From positions 122,948-186,947 of the forward strand of contig NZ_LT599032.1 of the NCBI RefSeq assembly GCF_900079725.1: DNA of 64,000 nucleotides, read 5' to 3'. Below, in pieces: positions 1 to 8,667 of this stretch (positions are counted from its first letter, which is position 1; each line of letters begins with the position of its first letter). Under the pieces are notes generated by a model that searched no databases, was not told the origin of the DNA, and saw only the letters and a list, made by a program, of their open reading frames with translations. Source of the stretch: an uncultured Dysgonomonas sp. Its GTDB lineage: Bacteria; Bacteroidota; Bacteroidia; Bacteroidales; Dysgonomonadaceae. A program made the translations under genes and the position numbers.

Positions 1-37
1 ATTTGAATTTATTGTTACTAATTAAATCTAATTCTCT

Positions 38-3000
38 ATGGAAATGACGATTCTACTGTGCCCAAAGCGAATCTTGCACATTCTGCTTATGCTACTTATA
101 TCGGGTAGTGTATTTTCGCAAATTACGGTTGACATCAAAAAGAAGCCTATTAAAGAGGCCTTAAAAGAAATCGAGAGTAAAAGCTCCTTCAAATTCTTTT
201 ATAATAACGATTTGAAGGGGTTGGACAAAGTCGTTTCACTAAAAGTATCGGACGATAACATTGATTCTACACTCAATCAGTTATTCACCGACAGTGAAAT
301 AAGTTATCAGAAACAAGATAATAATATCATATTACTTGTTCAAAAAAAAGACGAGACTACAAAAAAAAACCAAAAAGAAATTACAGGAGTCATTAAAGAT
401 GCTATCGGCGACCCACTTATTGGAGTTAGCATTACCGAAAAAGGAACAACAAACGGAATGATGACGGATGTAGATGGGAAATTTTCTCTCACAGTATCAT
501 CCGGTGCAGTATTGCAGATATCCTATATTGGATTTAAAGCACAGGATATTCCTGTTGGCAACCAGACAGCTTTGATTATCACCCTGCTCGAAGACGAAAA
601 GATGCTGGATGAAGTTATAGTAGTTGGTTATGGAACGTCCTCGAAACGAATGCTAACCACTGCTATCAGCAAACTTGACGGAAAAACGCTGGAGAGCAAA
701 CCTATCAATACTGTTGGTGACGGATTGAAAGGAAAAGTATCGGGTGTACGCGTCTTCACTACCGACAATCAGCCCGGAGCAGGCCCTACATTTCGTATTC
801 GCGGAGGTTCTTCCATCAACAAAAGTAATTCTCCTCTTGTATTGGTCGATGGAGTAGAACGAGATATAGTGGGATTGAACCCCAACGATATCGAATCCAT
901 CTCTGCACTTAAAGATGCCGCTTCAACAGCTATTTACGGGGCCAAAGCATCGAACGGTGTTATTATGATAACCACAAAGAAAGGGACAAGCAGCGCACCT
1001 ACTATTACCTTCGAAGCCAGTGTAGCTCATCAGGAGAAAGTACAGAGTTTCAAGACTATGAATTCTGCCGATTTTATATCTACTATGCGTAAAGCTGTGG
1101 CCGAAGGCAAATATCCGGAACGTAATTTTGCAAATAATTATGCGGCAAGCTCCGGCAATACCGAAAGCAGTATCTATACAACTCGCTATCTTGGCGAGGG
1201 TGAATCTATTCCTTCCGGATATAAATCGATGGTAGATCCGCTCGATCCGACCAAGACTCTGATATTTCAGGATAATAATTTTATGGATCGCTATTTTAAG
1301 TCGGCAGTATGGCAAAATTATCATTTGAATGCTATCGGCGGAAACGACCGGGTGAAATATAACTTTAGTCTGGGTTATACTGACGATGCGGGTATTGCTA
1401 TTGCTACCGGATATAAGCGTTTTACGGTACATGGCAATACGGAGTTCAAGATAACCGACAACCTCTCGGTGGAAGGTGCGTACGATTATTCCGAAAATGT
1501 TACGGAAGATTTACCGGATAATAAAACTACTTTCCTACAACGTACTTTTTCCATACCGAATGTTCAGCGGGTATTCTGGCCCGATAGCGATATCCCCGTG
1601 CATAGTATCAACAAAACAACTATTGCACCCGATTGGTATGCACATTATTACAGCCGTCAGCGTACCCAGAAGTATACAACTGTAAATGCGACCCTCACAT
1701 GGCGGCCGTTCAACGATTTGAAGATTGTAGCCAAAGGTACCAATTCTGATCGCTATTCCCGTTACGATGGTTTTATAAAAGAAACGAATTATAAAGACCC
1801 GCGTTCTGCGACTGCCACATTTACATCCACTACAAGGAGGAATGTGCAATTGTATGCCAACTACCTGAAAACATTTGCAGAAAAGCACAATATCAATCTG
1901 ATGGCAGGTACGGAATATCAGAAAACTTTTTCCGATGCTCTGTCTGCTGCTGCCGAGGGTGGCGCATCCGATCTGATACCGACTCTGGCTGCCCAGCCGA
2001 CAATAACTTCCGCTTCCAGTGGTAAGACCAGGCAGGCATTGTTAAGCTATTTTGGCCGTGCAAACTATTCTTTCAAAGATCGTTATCTGGTTTCAGCTAC
2101 ATTACGTGCCGATGGCTCTTCTGTCTTTGCAAAGAAAAACCGTTGGGGATATTTCCCTTCCGCATCGGCAGCATGGATAGTATCCGAAGAAGATTTCATG
2201 AAGGATTTTCCAGTTGTCAATAGTCTGAAACTACGCAGTAGTCTGGGGCAGACAGGAAACAACAGTATCGACCTGTTCGATGCCACAGGATCATACAATG
2301 TAAATAATAAGTATGACGGTATGGCGGCATTGTATGCAGATGTAATGGGTAATGAAAATCTGAAATGGGAAACTACTACACAGTTCGACGTGGGTATAGA
2401 TGTAGAATTGGTGAAGAACAGGATTTCGTTCAGTGCCGACTATTATAACAAAGTTACCGACGACCTGATATTATCAATGACATTGCCTAATACAACCGGA
2501 TTCAATTCTGTAAATGTCAACACCGGGAAAGTAAGGTTCTATGGCTTCGACTTCGAATTGCATACCCGCAATATTGAAACGAAAGATTTCTCATGGACTA
2601 CCGATTTCACCTATTCCTACAATAAAAACAAAATACTCAGATTGCCGGACAATGGTTTACCAAAAAACCGGATGAATGGCCGGGTAATAGGTGGCGGATA
2701 TGATTATATCGGCGGGTATTACGAAGGTGGTAGCTTAGGCGAATTGTGGGGCTACAAAGTAAAAGGAATACTTGAAACAGAAGAACAGGCCGACAATGCA
2801 TATTACGATACCCGTTCCCTTGGCTTCCGCTCGTCGGACGGGAAAAATATTACCGGACGAAAAGCTGTCGGCGATTACGAATGGGTAAACAGGGAAGGCA
2901 GTACACTGCGTGCCGATGGAAGTGTCCAGATCGACGATGAAGACCAGTTCCTTTTGGGAAATACAATCCCGCACAGTACCGGAGGTATCGGAAATACATT

Positions 3001-3475
3001 CACCTATAAAAAATTCTCATTGTATATATACCTCGATTATCAGATAGGTAGTTCTGTATTCAACTATCAGTACGGAAACTTCTTCAAAGGGACATTTGCT
3101 TACAATTACAACCTTCACGAAGACGTGAAAAAATCATGGACCAAGCCGGGTGATAATACAAAGTTCGCCAAATTCTTTGCCAATGATGCAGATGATGGTA
3201 ACCGCAACTACGGAAGGACAAGTGATGTGATGGTACAGAAAGCTGATTATCTCTGTATCCGTGATATAACTCTCTCGTATGATCTGTCTGCGAAGTTCTT
3301 GCAGGCATTGAGAATCAAAAAACTGAACGTGTATCTGTCAGGTAGCAACCTCCACTATTTTACCAAGCTGGTAGGTATTCCACCCGAAAATGCCGTAAGT
3401 ACGACGAATAGTTCCAGTTATTCTCCATATCCTACTTCCCGTAAGATTTCTATAGGAGCAAAAGTTACCTTTTAG
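38..3475 (+). CDS. SusC/RagA-type TonB-dependent outer-membrane transporter with STN domain
   Basis: This is the outer-membrane importer of the locus, which works with the SusD lipoprotein encoded 24 bases downstream. Visible parts in order: signal peptide (about residues 1-28), an STN domain (about 30-100), a carboxypeptidase-regulatory-like domain (about 113-190), a TonB-box-like stretch ending VVGYG near residue 199, the plug with LVDGVERD and AIYGAKASNGVI, then the 22-strand barrel ending in Phe. The 1145-residue length is normal for SusC proteins. An STN domain usually signals to a FecR-type anti-sigma factor. None is in the window, but one could lie upstream of base 1. The start could also be the ATG at 44. 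The substrate cannot be read from SusC itself; the downstream genes point to a phosphodiester. Confidence 0.95.
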   Translation: MEMTILLCPKRILHILLMLLISGSVFSQITVDIKKKPIKEALKEIESKSSFKFFYNNDLKGLDKVVSLKVSDDNIDSTLNQLFTDSEISYQKQDNNIILLVQKKDETTKKNQKEITGVIKDAIGDPLIGVSITEKGTTNGMMTDVDGKFSLTVSSGAVLQISYIGFKAQDIPVGNQTALIITLLEDEKMLDEVIVVGYGTSSKRMLTTAISKLDGKTLESKPINTVGDGLKGKVSGVRVFTTDNQPGAGPTFRIRGGSSINKSNSPLVLVDGVERDIVGLNPNDIESISALKDAASTAIYGAKASNGVIMITTKKGTSSAPTITFEASVAHQEKVQSFKTMNSADFISTMRKAVAEGKYPERNFANNYAASSGNTESSIYTTRYLGEGESIPSGYKSMVDPLDPTKTLIFQDNNFMDRYFKSAVWQNYHLNAIGGNDRVKYNFSLGYTDDAGIAIATGYKRFTVHGNTEFKITDNLSVEGAYDYSENVTEDLPDNKTTFLQRTFSIPNVQRVFWPDSDIPVHSINKTTIAPDWYAHYYSRQRTQKYTTVNATLTWRPFNDLKIVAKGTNSDRYSRYDGFIKETNYKDPRSATATFTSTTRRNVQLYANYLKTFAEKHNINLMAGTEYQKTFSDALSAAAEGGASDLIPTLAAQPTITSASSGKTRQALLSYFGRANYSFKDRYLVSATLRADGSSVFAKKNRWGYFPSASAAWIVSEEDFMKDFPVVNSLKLRSSLGQTGNNSIDLFDATGSYNVNNKYDGMAALYADVMGNENLKWETTTQFDVGIDVELVKNRISFSADYYNKVTDDLILSMTLPNTTGFNSVNVNTGKVRFYGFDFELHTRNIETKDFSWTTDFTYSYNKNKILRLPDNGLPKNRMNGRVIGGGYDYIGGYYEGGSLGELWGYKVKGILETEEQADNAYYDTRSLGFRSSDGKNITGRKAVGDYEWVNREGSTLRADGSVQIDDEDQFLLGNTIPHSTGGIGNTFTYKKFSLYIYLDYQIGSSVFNYQYGNFFKGTFAYNYNLHEDVKKSWTKPGDNTKFAKFFANDADDGNRNYGRTSDVMVQKADYLCIRDITLSYDLSAKFLQALRIKKLNVYLSGSNLHYFTKLVGIPPENAVSTTNSSSYSPYPTSRKISIGAKVTF

Positions 3476-3499
3476 TATATAACCGAAAAATATAAAATA

Positions 3500-4933
3500 A
3501 TGAAACGCATTACAATAATTTCAATCATCTGTTTGGCTCTTGCTTCCTGCGATCTGCTCGACATAGATCAGAATACGAAAGTCACAACGGGAACTGCATG
3601 GTCGACTGAAAATTCGGCTAAGGCGAATGTTACAGGCATGTATTATCGCATGCGGAGCGCTTTCAGCCAGGGATTTATCTATTGGGGCGAGTATCGCAAT
3701 GGTCTCTGGGGCCCCGGACGGGTTATCGGTAGCCACGAGCCGTTTACCACCTGCTATACGAGTACGCTGAACGCCAGTAATGATATGGCTAACTGGGCGG
3801 ATATTTATACTACTATCAATCAAGCTAATCTGGTAATAACCCATCTGCCTGATGTGACATTCGCATCACAATCCGAAAAGAACGAAGCATTGGCCGGAGC
3901 TTATTATGTACGGGCATTCTGCTACTACTGGATCGCACGCATATGGGGAGATGCCCCGCTTGAACTGATCCCTTACGAGTCGATAGAAAGCAACCAGTAT
4001 TCGTCACGGTCATCGGTAGCCGATGTATTTGCACAAGTAGAAGCGGATATATCGAGTGCAAGAGGGCTGATGCCGATAACGGCTACTTCGAAAACAACAG
4101 CGTCCTATGCCTCAGTAGAAATGCTCACTGCCGATTATTACCTTTGGAAGTACAAATTACGTGATGGTTCGGCAAACGACCTTGAGGTAGCAGCGACAGC
4201 AGTAGCTAATGTTCTCGGGGCAAGTGGTTACGATCTGGAATCTAACTTTGCAAGTGTCTTCACCAGCGACAGTAATAGTGAGGTTATTTTCAAATGGCCA
4301 TACATCAAGGATGAGTATGAAGGTGGTTACCCTTACGATTACCTTTACAATTCTACAAATATACCTGTCGAATATCATGAAAATCCGGTACCTATTTATA
4401 CATCGCGTCAGCAATGGGTAAATATCACTGTAGAATATGCCGAATACCTTTATTCTGTTCCTACCGATACCAGAGCTGCTACAAGTTACGGCTATCTGGA
4501 AACCATAAATAAAGGTTGGGTGAATAAGTTCCCGGGACATATGATAGAATCTGCCCGCGTTCTCGACTCGGATATTAATGCATATCGCTTTGCCGATGCC
4601 ATCTTCTTCGATGCCGAAATAAAGCTTGCACAAAACGATATCAGTGGAGCAAGAAATACTCTGAACAGGATTGCAAAAAGAGCCTACGGTGTTGATAACT
4701 ATTATGCAAGGCTATCATCGGCAGATGATGTGAAGAATGCTATTGTGGCCGAACGAAAAAAAGAATTCGTTGGCGAAGGCCGCCTGTGGTGGGACTTTAT
4801 ACGTCTGGGTGTAATTTTCGACGAATGCTCTTGGCTGCAAGGACGCGAAAATGCCAAAAATATCCTGCTATGGCCTGTACATAATTCATCACTTAATTCA
4901 AATCCGAATATCAAACAGACAGACGGTTACTAA
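3500..4933 (+). CDS. SusD/RagB-type surface substrate-binding lipoprotein
   Basis: This is the surface lipoprotein that caps the SusC channel and binds the substrate. The N-terminus is a lipoprotein signal ending LASC with the lipidated Cys at residue 17, followed by acidic residues (DLLDID) typical of surface-exported lipoproteins in this phylum. The SusD family signs are TPR-like helices (ALAGAYYVRAFCYYWIAR region, about residues 132-150) and the C-terminal block with AERKKEFVGEGRLWWDFIRLG. At 477 residues it is in the usual range. It directly follows susC, as is standard, and is probably cotranscribed with the rest of the locus. Confidence 0.95.
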   Translation: MKRITIISIICLALASCDLLDIDQNTKVTTGTAWSTENSAKANVTGMYYRMRSAFSQGFIYWGEYRNGLWGPGRVIGSHEPFTTCYTSTLNASNDMANWADIYTTINQANLVITHLPDVTFASQSEKNEALAGAYYVRAFCYYWIARIWGDAPLELIPYESIESNQYSSRSSVADVFAQVEADISSARGLMPITATSKTTASYASVEMLTADYYLWKYKLRDGSANDLEVAATAVANVLGASGYDLESNFASVFTSDSNSEVIFKWPYIKDEYEGGYPYDYLYNSTNIPVEYHENPVPIYTSRQQWVNITVEYAEYLYSVPTDTRAATSYGYLETINKGWVNKFPGHMIESARVLDSDINAYRFADAIFFDAEIKLAQNDISGARNTLNRIAKRAYGVDNYYARLSSADDVKNAIVAERKKEFVGEGRLWWDFIRLGVIFDECSWLQGRENAKNILLWPVHNSSLNSNPNIKQTDGY

Positions 4934-4951
4934 CGATAAAATATAAATAAC

Positions 4952-6475
4952 ATGAAACAATCTCATATTATAAAGGCAATAATACTGCCTTTACTGGCCG
5001 GGCTATGCTTGTTATCCTGCGAGGATGACCAGAGCGCTTCGGGATTCCAGTCCTTAAATTACGTCAAGGTAAAAGCTTCAATCTATAATGTGGACTTCAA
5101 CCGTCAGGGAAATTCACTCACTTCGGGATCGGATGCCATATTGCTGACCGTATCGCCATCGAGTGAAGAAATAGAGCTTTCTACTTCAGATGATTGGTGT
5201 CATGCCCAGATTTCCAAATCGGGAAGTGATATACTACTGAAGATAACCGCCGATCCCAATACAGGGGGGCAACGTGCTGCCAAAGTATACGCTATGGCCG
5301 GAAGGGGCGCCGATAAATCGGGTGCTATTATAAATATTAGTCAGGAAACATCTTTTGTAGTTCCTAAAGTAGAGGTTGATAAAGATGTTGTAATATTTGA
5401 CAAATATGGTGGAGAAGAAGCAATAACTATTACAACAAATCTTGCTTCATGGAACTATCAGGTATCAAATCTGCCAGGTGAATCAGGCAGTACAGACTGG
5501 TGTCAAACGGTTAAAGACGGAAACATACTTAGGTTGACTATACCGGAAACCGGAAGCATAGACTTACGGGAGGCTCAAATAACAATTACTGCTACCGAAG
5601 GAGAATATAATGCCTCTGCTACCATTAAAGTGACACAGGACAAAACCCGCAAGATGGTTGCAGGAATAGAACTCATATTTGTAGATGGTGGCACGTTCTC
5701 TATGGGTTGTGACGTAGGTGATGTCGGTTATGTAGCAGCGGTGCTTACTACCAATTCGCCAAAACATAGTGTAACACTTTCCGATTTTTATATGGGTAAG
5801 TTCGAAGTTACCCAGAAGCAATATTATGATATGATGGGAACTAATCCGTCACGCTATCCTTGGGCTACATATACAGGTGCCGATAATGACCAGTACGATC
5901 CTACCCGCCCTGAAACTGCTAAATATGGCAGCTATCCTGTGGAACAGATTACATGGGATATGGCAATTGCCTTCTGTGACAAACTGAATGAATTGTACAG
6001 CGATCAGGGTACTTTCAATCTGCCGACAGAAGCCCAATGGGAATATGCCGCCAGAGGAGGTAAATACATCAACGAAGCCAACCGCCTGATGTATGCCGGA
6101 GGGAATGATGTCGCACTGGTGAGCAACTCAGGTGCCGGTAGTGGAACAGAGAAATTGCACCGTCCTGTGTCCGGCGGACAGTATCTGCCTAACGAACTGG
6201 GAATATATGATATGACAGGCAATGTTATGGAACATGTATATGACTTTTTCGGAGCATATCCGGATGGTTCTGTAACTGACCCTGACGGCCCTGCTCAGAA
6301 AAATACAACATCGGGAACGACCGGATATAATCTGAATCACATTTTCAAAGGAGGTTCTTACTGGCATACACCATACAGTGTATATCAAAGGGCCGGAAAT
6401 GCGAATGCGAATTATACAGGCAACGGGTTGATGGGATTCCGTGTAGTATTCAAACGAGCCATACCTACTCCGTAA
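4952..6475 (+). CDS. Lipoprotein with BACON repeats and a SUMF/FGE-like domain lacking the catalytic cysteines
   Basis: The lipoprotein signal ends LLSC with the lipidated Cys at residue 23, followed by EDDQ. Two BACON-like immunoglobulin-type domains cover about residues 50-230; their signs are DDWCHAQIS and STDWCQTV. From about 243 to 503 there is a formylglycine-generating-enzyme-like (SUMF) fold with FVDGGTFSMG, GKFEVTQKQYYDMMG, LPTEAQWEYAARGG and GFRVVF. The region that carries the two active-site cysteines in true FGE reads GGSYWHTPYSVYQR here, with no cysteine. No sulfatase is encoded nearby. I infer a surface binding protein (the SUMF fold is C-type-lectin-like), not a sulfatase activator. 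It lies 18 bases after susD, where surface-glycan-binding proteins commonly sit. Confidence 0.85.
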   Translation: MKQSHIIKAIILPLLAGLCLLSCEDDQSASGFQSLNYVKVKASIYNVDFNRQGNSLTSGSDAILLTVSPSSEEIELSTSDDWCHAQISKSGSDILLKITADPNTGGQRAAKVYAMAGRGADKSGAIINISQETSFVVPKVEVDKDVVIFDKYGGEEAITITTNLASWNYQVSNLPGESGSTDWCQTVKDGNILRLTIPETGSIDLREAQITITATEGEYNASATIKVTQDKTRKMVAGIELIFVDGGTFSMGCDVGDVGYVAAVLTTNSPKHSVTLSDFYMGKFEVTQKQYYDMMGTNPSRYPWATYTGADNDQYDPTRPETAKYGSYPVEQITWDMAIAFCDKLNELYSDQGTFNLPTEAQWEYAARGGKYINEANRLMYAGGNDVALVSNSGAGSGTEKLHRPVSGGQYLPNELGIYDMTGNVMEHVYDFFGAYPDGSVTDPDGPAQKNTTSGTTGYNLNHIFKGGSYWHTPYSVYQRAGNANANYTGNGLMGFRVVFKRAIPTP

Positions 6476-6486
6476 TACTACTTTTT

Positions 6487-6517
6487 TATGGAGAGCGGAC
6501 TTTTGTCCGCCTCCATA
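6487..6517 (+). terminator. Strong stem-loop inside the operon
   Basis: TATGGAG-A-GCGGAC, a TTTT loop, then GTCCGC-CTCCATA form a 13-bp stem with one bulged A (6494). A short T-rich stretch follows. It lies between the SUMF lipoprotein and the first GDPD gene. It may be a partial terminator or a processing and stability element that sets surface-protein mRNA apart from the downstream enzyme mRNA. Confidence 0.65.
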
Positions 6518-6546
6518 TTTTACCCAACTATTTAAATATAACAGAT

Positions 6547-7413
6547 ATGACAATCAAAACAAAAACAGGAAAAATCTTTCTCTGGATCATATCCATTTTC
6601 TTATTCTCAGCATCATGTTCCGGTTCCGACGATCCATATGATCCCGAACCGGAAACACCTCCTGTTGAATATCAGAAACCACTTCCCGTAGATAACAATG
6701 TGGTTGCACACCGTGGGGCATATAAAAAAAACAATACGCCTCATAACTCTCTGGCTTCGCTTTGGGACGCTATCAATTTGAGACTTTATGCATCCGAGTG
6801 CGATATACATATTACTTCCGATGGGAAAGTTATTGTTTTCCACGACGATACTTTTAATGGTCTGGATGTAGATAAATCAACCTACTCCGAATTGAAAGCA
6901 TCAGGAAAATTAGCTAACGGAGAGGAGTTGCCGTTACTCGAAGATTTCATAAAAGCGGCTATGCAGGGAAAGTATACCAAACTTTGGGTAGACGTAAAAT
7001 CGCTGGATGACAAATATGGAGGCGATGCCAATTCTATAAAAGCTGGGGAAGCTGCCGCCGAAATAGTTAAGTCAATGAAAGCCGATTACTTTGTGGAGTT
7101 TATTGTCGGACGCGAAGAAGTTTTAAAAAAATGTATCGTAGCCTCTCAAGGTAGTTTTCCTGTCGCATATATGGGAAACCAGACTCCGGCGAATTATCAG
7201 TCGAAAGGCTATACATGGACAAATCAGACAACAACGAATTTCTATCCTGATAATGCATCGAAAATAACCGATTTTAAGAACAGAAAGATCAGGGTGAGTA
7301 CCTATAATGCCGATGACGTAACTACTATTAAGTGGTTTGTTACCCAAAAGGTAGACCAGATCTGCTCCAATGATCCCGAATTAGTATTAAAAGTTTTAAA
7401 CGGAGAATTATAA
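6547..7413 (+). CDS. Glycerophosphodiester phosphodiesterase family lipoprotein (first of two)
   Basis: GDPD enzymes hydrolyse glycerophosphodiesters to sn-glycerol-3-phosphate and an alcohol. The N-terminus is a lipoprotein signal ending SASC, lipid Cys at residue 24, with SGSDD after it, so the enzyme is anchored in the envelope and possibly on the surface. Family residues are visible: HRG at 55-57, the metal-binding pair E84/D86 in SECDIHI, and H99-D100 in FHDDT. The C-terminus ends with a PELVLKVL block where the TIM barrel closes. The 288-residue length is normal for a compact GDPD. It is the first gene after the internal stem-loop. The alcohol it releases is unknown; nearby mannitol genes suggest a polyol. 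Confidence 0.88.
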   Translation: MTIKTKTGKIFLWIISIFLFSASCSGSDDPYDPEPETPPVEYQKPLPVDNNVVAHRGAYKKNNTPHNSLASLWDAINLRLYASECDIHITSDGKVIVFHDDTFNGLDVDKSTYSELKASGKLANGEELPLLEDFIKAAMQGKYTKLWVDVKSLDDKYGGDANSIKAGEAAAEIVKSMKADYFVEFIVGREEVLKKCIVASQGSFPVAYMGNQTPANYQSKGYTWTNQTTTNFYPDNASKITDFKNRKIRVSTYNADDVTTIKWFVTQKVDQICSNDPELVLKVLNGEL

Positions 7414-7433
7414 TCTTCAAAATAACCATTCTA

Positions 7434-8642
7434 ATGCCTAACCGTAGAGAATTCTTTAAAAAAGTTGCTATTTGTGGGGGTATCGCTTCAATTGCCCCTG
7501 TGCAATCCATTTTGGGCATGGACAGAGCGGAGACCAATGAGTATGTCAGTTCTCCCGCTCTCCATCCCGATGCATATACCATACATTTGCCCCATATAAA
7601 AGCGACCCCCGTTTTGCCGCGACAGATAACAATTCCTGATGTAAATGGATTTAAAGTATTGAAAGGGGATTTTCATATCCACACTTTATTTTCTGATGGT
7701 GCTGTCATGCCAAGGGACCGTGTTATTGAGGCTATCCAGAACGGATTGGATGTAATAGCCATTACCGACCATATAGAACATCGTCCGTTTTTTAGCGAAA
7801 CGGGGCGTTGGAAACTAGCTGACGGACTAGGCAACAATTTCAATCTGTGGTATGAAATAGCTAAGCCGGAAGCCGATAAAAATAATTTGCTGCTTATCCG
7901 GGGAGCGGAAATTACAAAAAAGACAATGCCTCCGGGACATTTCAATGCCCTTTTTGCCAATGATAACAATCCTATTGCGGCAGCCATAGACGATTGGCAA
8001 ACGATGCTTCAAATAGCAGCCGATCAAGGAGCTTTCCTGCTTTGGAACCACCCCGGATGGGAAAAACCCAATGGTGGAGGGATCACAAAAGGAAATCCGG
8101 TTCGTTTTACGGACATCCATGAAAAGATATATAAAAAAGGACTGATGCATGGTGTCGAAATCTTTAATAAGATTGAATATTATCCGGCAGTAAGTGATTG
8201 GTGCAACGAGCACAAATTAGCCATTTTTGCCAACAGCGATATACATGCCAGCGAAGTGAACCAATATGGTATCCACAACCGTCAGCGTCCTATCACACTG
8301 GTACTCGCCAAAGAACGTTCGGTGGAAAGCATCAGGGAAGCCCTATTTGCCCAACGGACTGTCGCATGGGCGGCAGATATGGTATGGGGTAGCCGGGAAT
8401 GGCTTACAGCATTGTTTTCGGCATCGGTAACGATGAAAATTGTCACTCCGGGAGTAGTAGAAATGACTAATATAAGCTCGTTACCTATCTCGGTATCTGC
8501 GGGTAATATCGCAATCAGTTTGCCACAAGATAGAAAGGTAGAGGTATTCCGTATGGCAGGCATAGACAACATCACTGTCAACAATTGGATAACAGGCATG
8601 AATAAATCATTGGAGATACCACTAACTATTCAGACCAAATAA
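7434..8642 (+). CDS. PHP-domain metal-dependent phosphoesterase, probably exported
   Basis: The PHP superfamily hydrolyses phosphoesters with two or three metals. Motifs seen: H81-x-H83 in GDFHIHT, D112-H113 in AITDH, RGAEIT, NHPGW and N267-S-D-I-H271. The N-terminus, MPNRREFFKK followed by a short hydrophobic stretch, resembles a twin-arginine signal (NRREFFKK at residues 3-10), so a folded, metal-loaded enzyme may be exported to the periplasm. A C-terminal beta-rich tail (about 320-402) follows the PHP core. It sits 20 bases after the GDPD gene and 25 before mtlD. Inference: it removes phosphate from, or cleaves, an intermediate made by the GDPD. The exact substrate is unknown. Confidence 0.8.
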   Translation: MPNRREFFKKVAICGGIASIAPVQSILGMDRAETNEYVSSPALHPDAYTIHLPHIKATPVLPRQITIPDVNGFKVLKGDFHIHTLFSDGAVMPRDRVIEAIQNGLDVIAITDHIEHRPFFSETGRWKLADGLGNNFNLWYEIAKPEADKNNLLLIRGAEITKKTMPPGHFNALFANDNNPIAAAIDDWQTMLQIAADQGAFLLWNHPGWEKPNGGGITKGNPVRFTDIHEKIYKKGLMHGVEIFNKIEYYPAVSDWCNEHKLAIFANSDIHASEVNQYGIHNRQRPITLVLAKERSVESIREALFAQRTVAWAADMVWGSREWLTALFSASVTMKIVTPGVVEMTNISSLPISVSAGNIAISLPQDRKVEVFRMAGIDNITVNNWITGMNKSLEIPLTIQTK

Positions 8643-8667
8643 TGATTAAATCAAAAACATTATAAAA

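Noticed and set aside
4952-6475. Calling the SUMF-domain lipoprotein a sulfatase-activating enzyme
   Set aside because: The catalytic cysteines are missing and there is no sulfatase in the locus.
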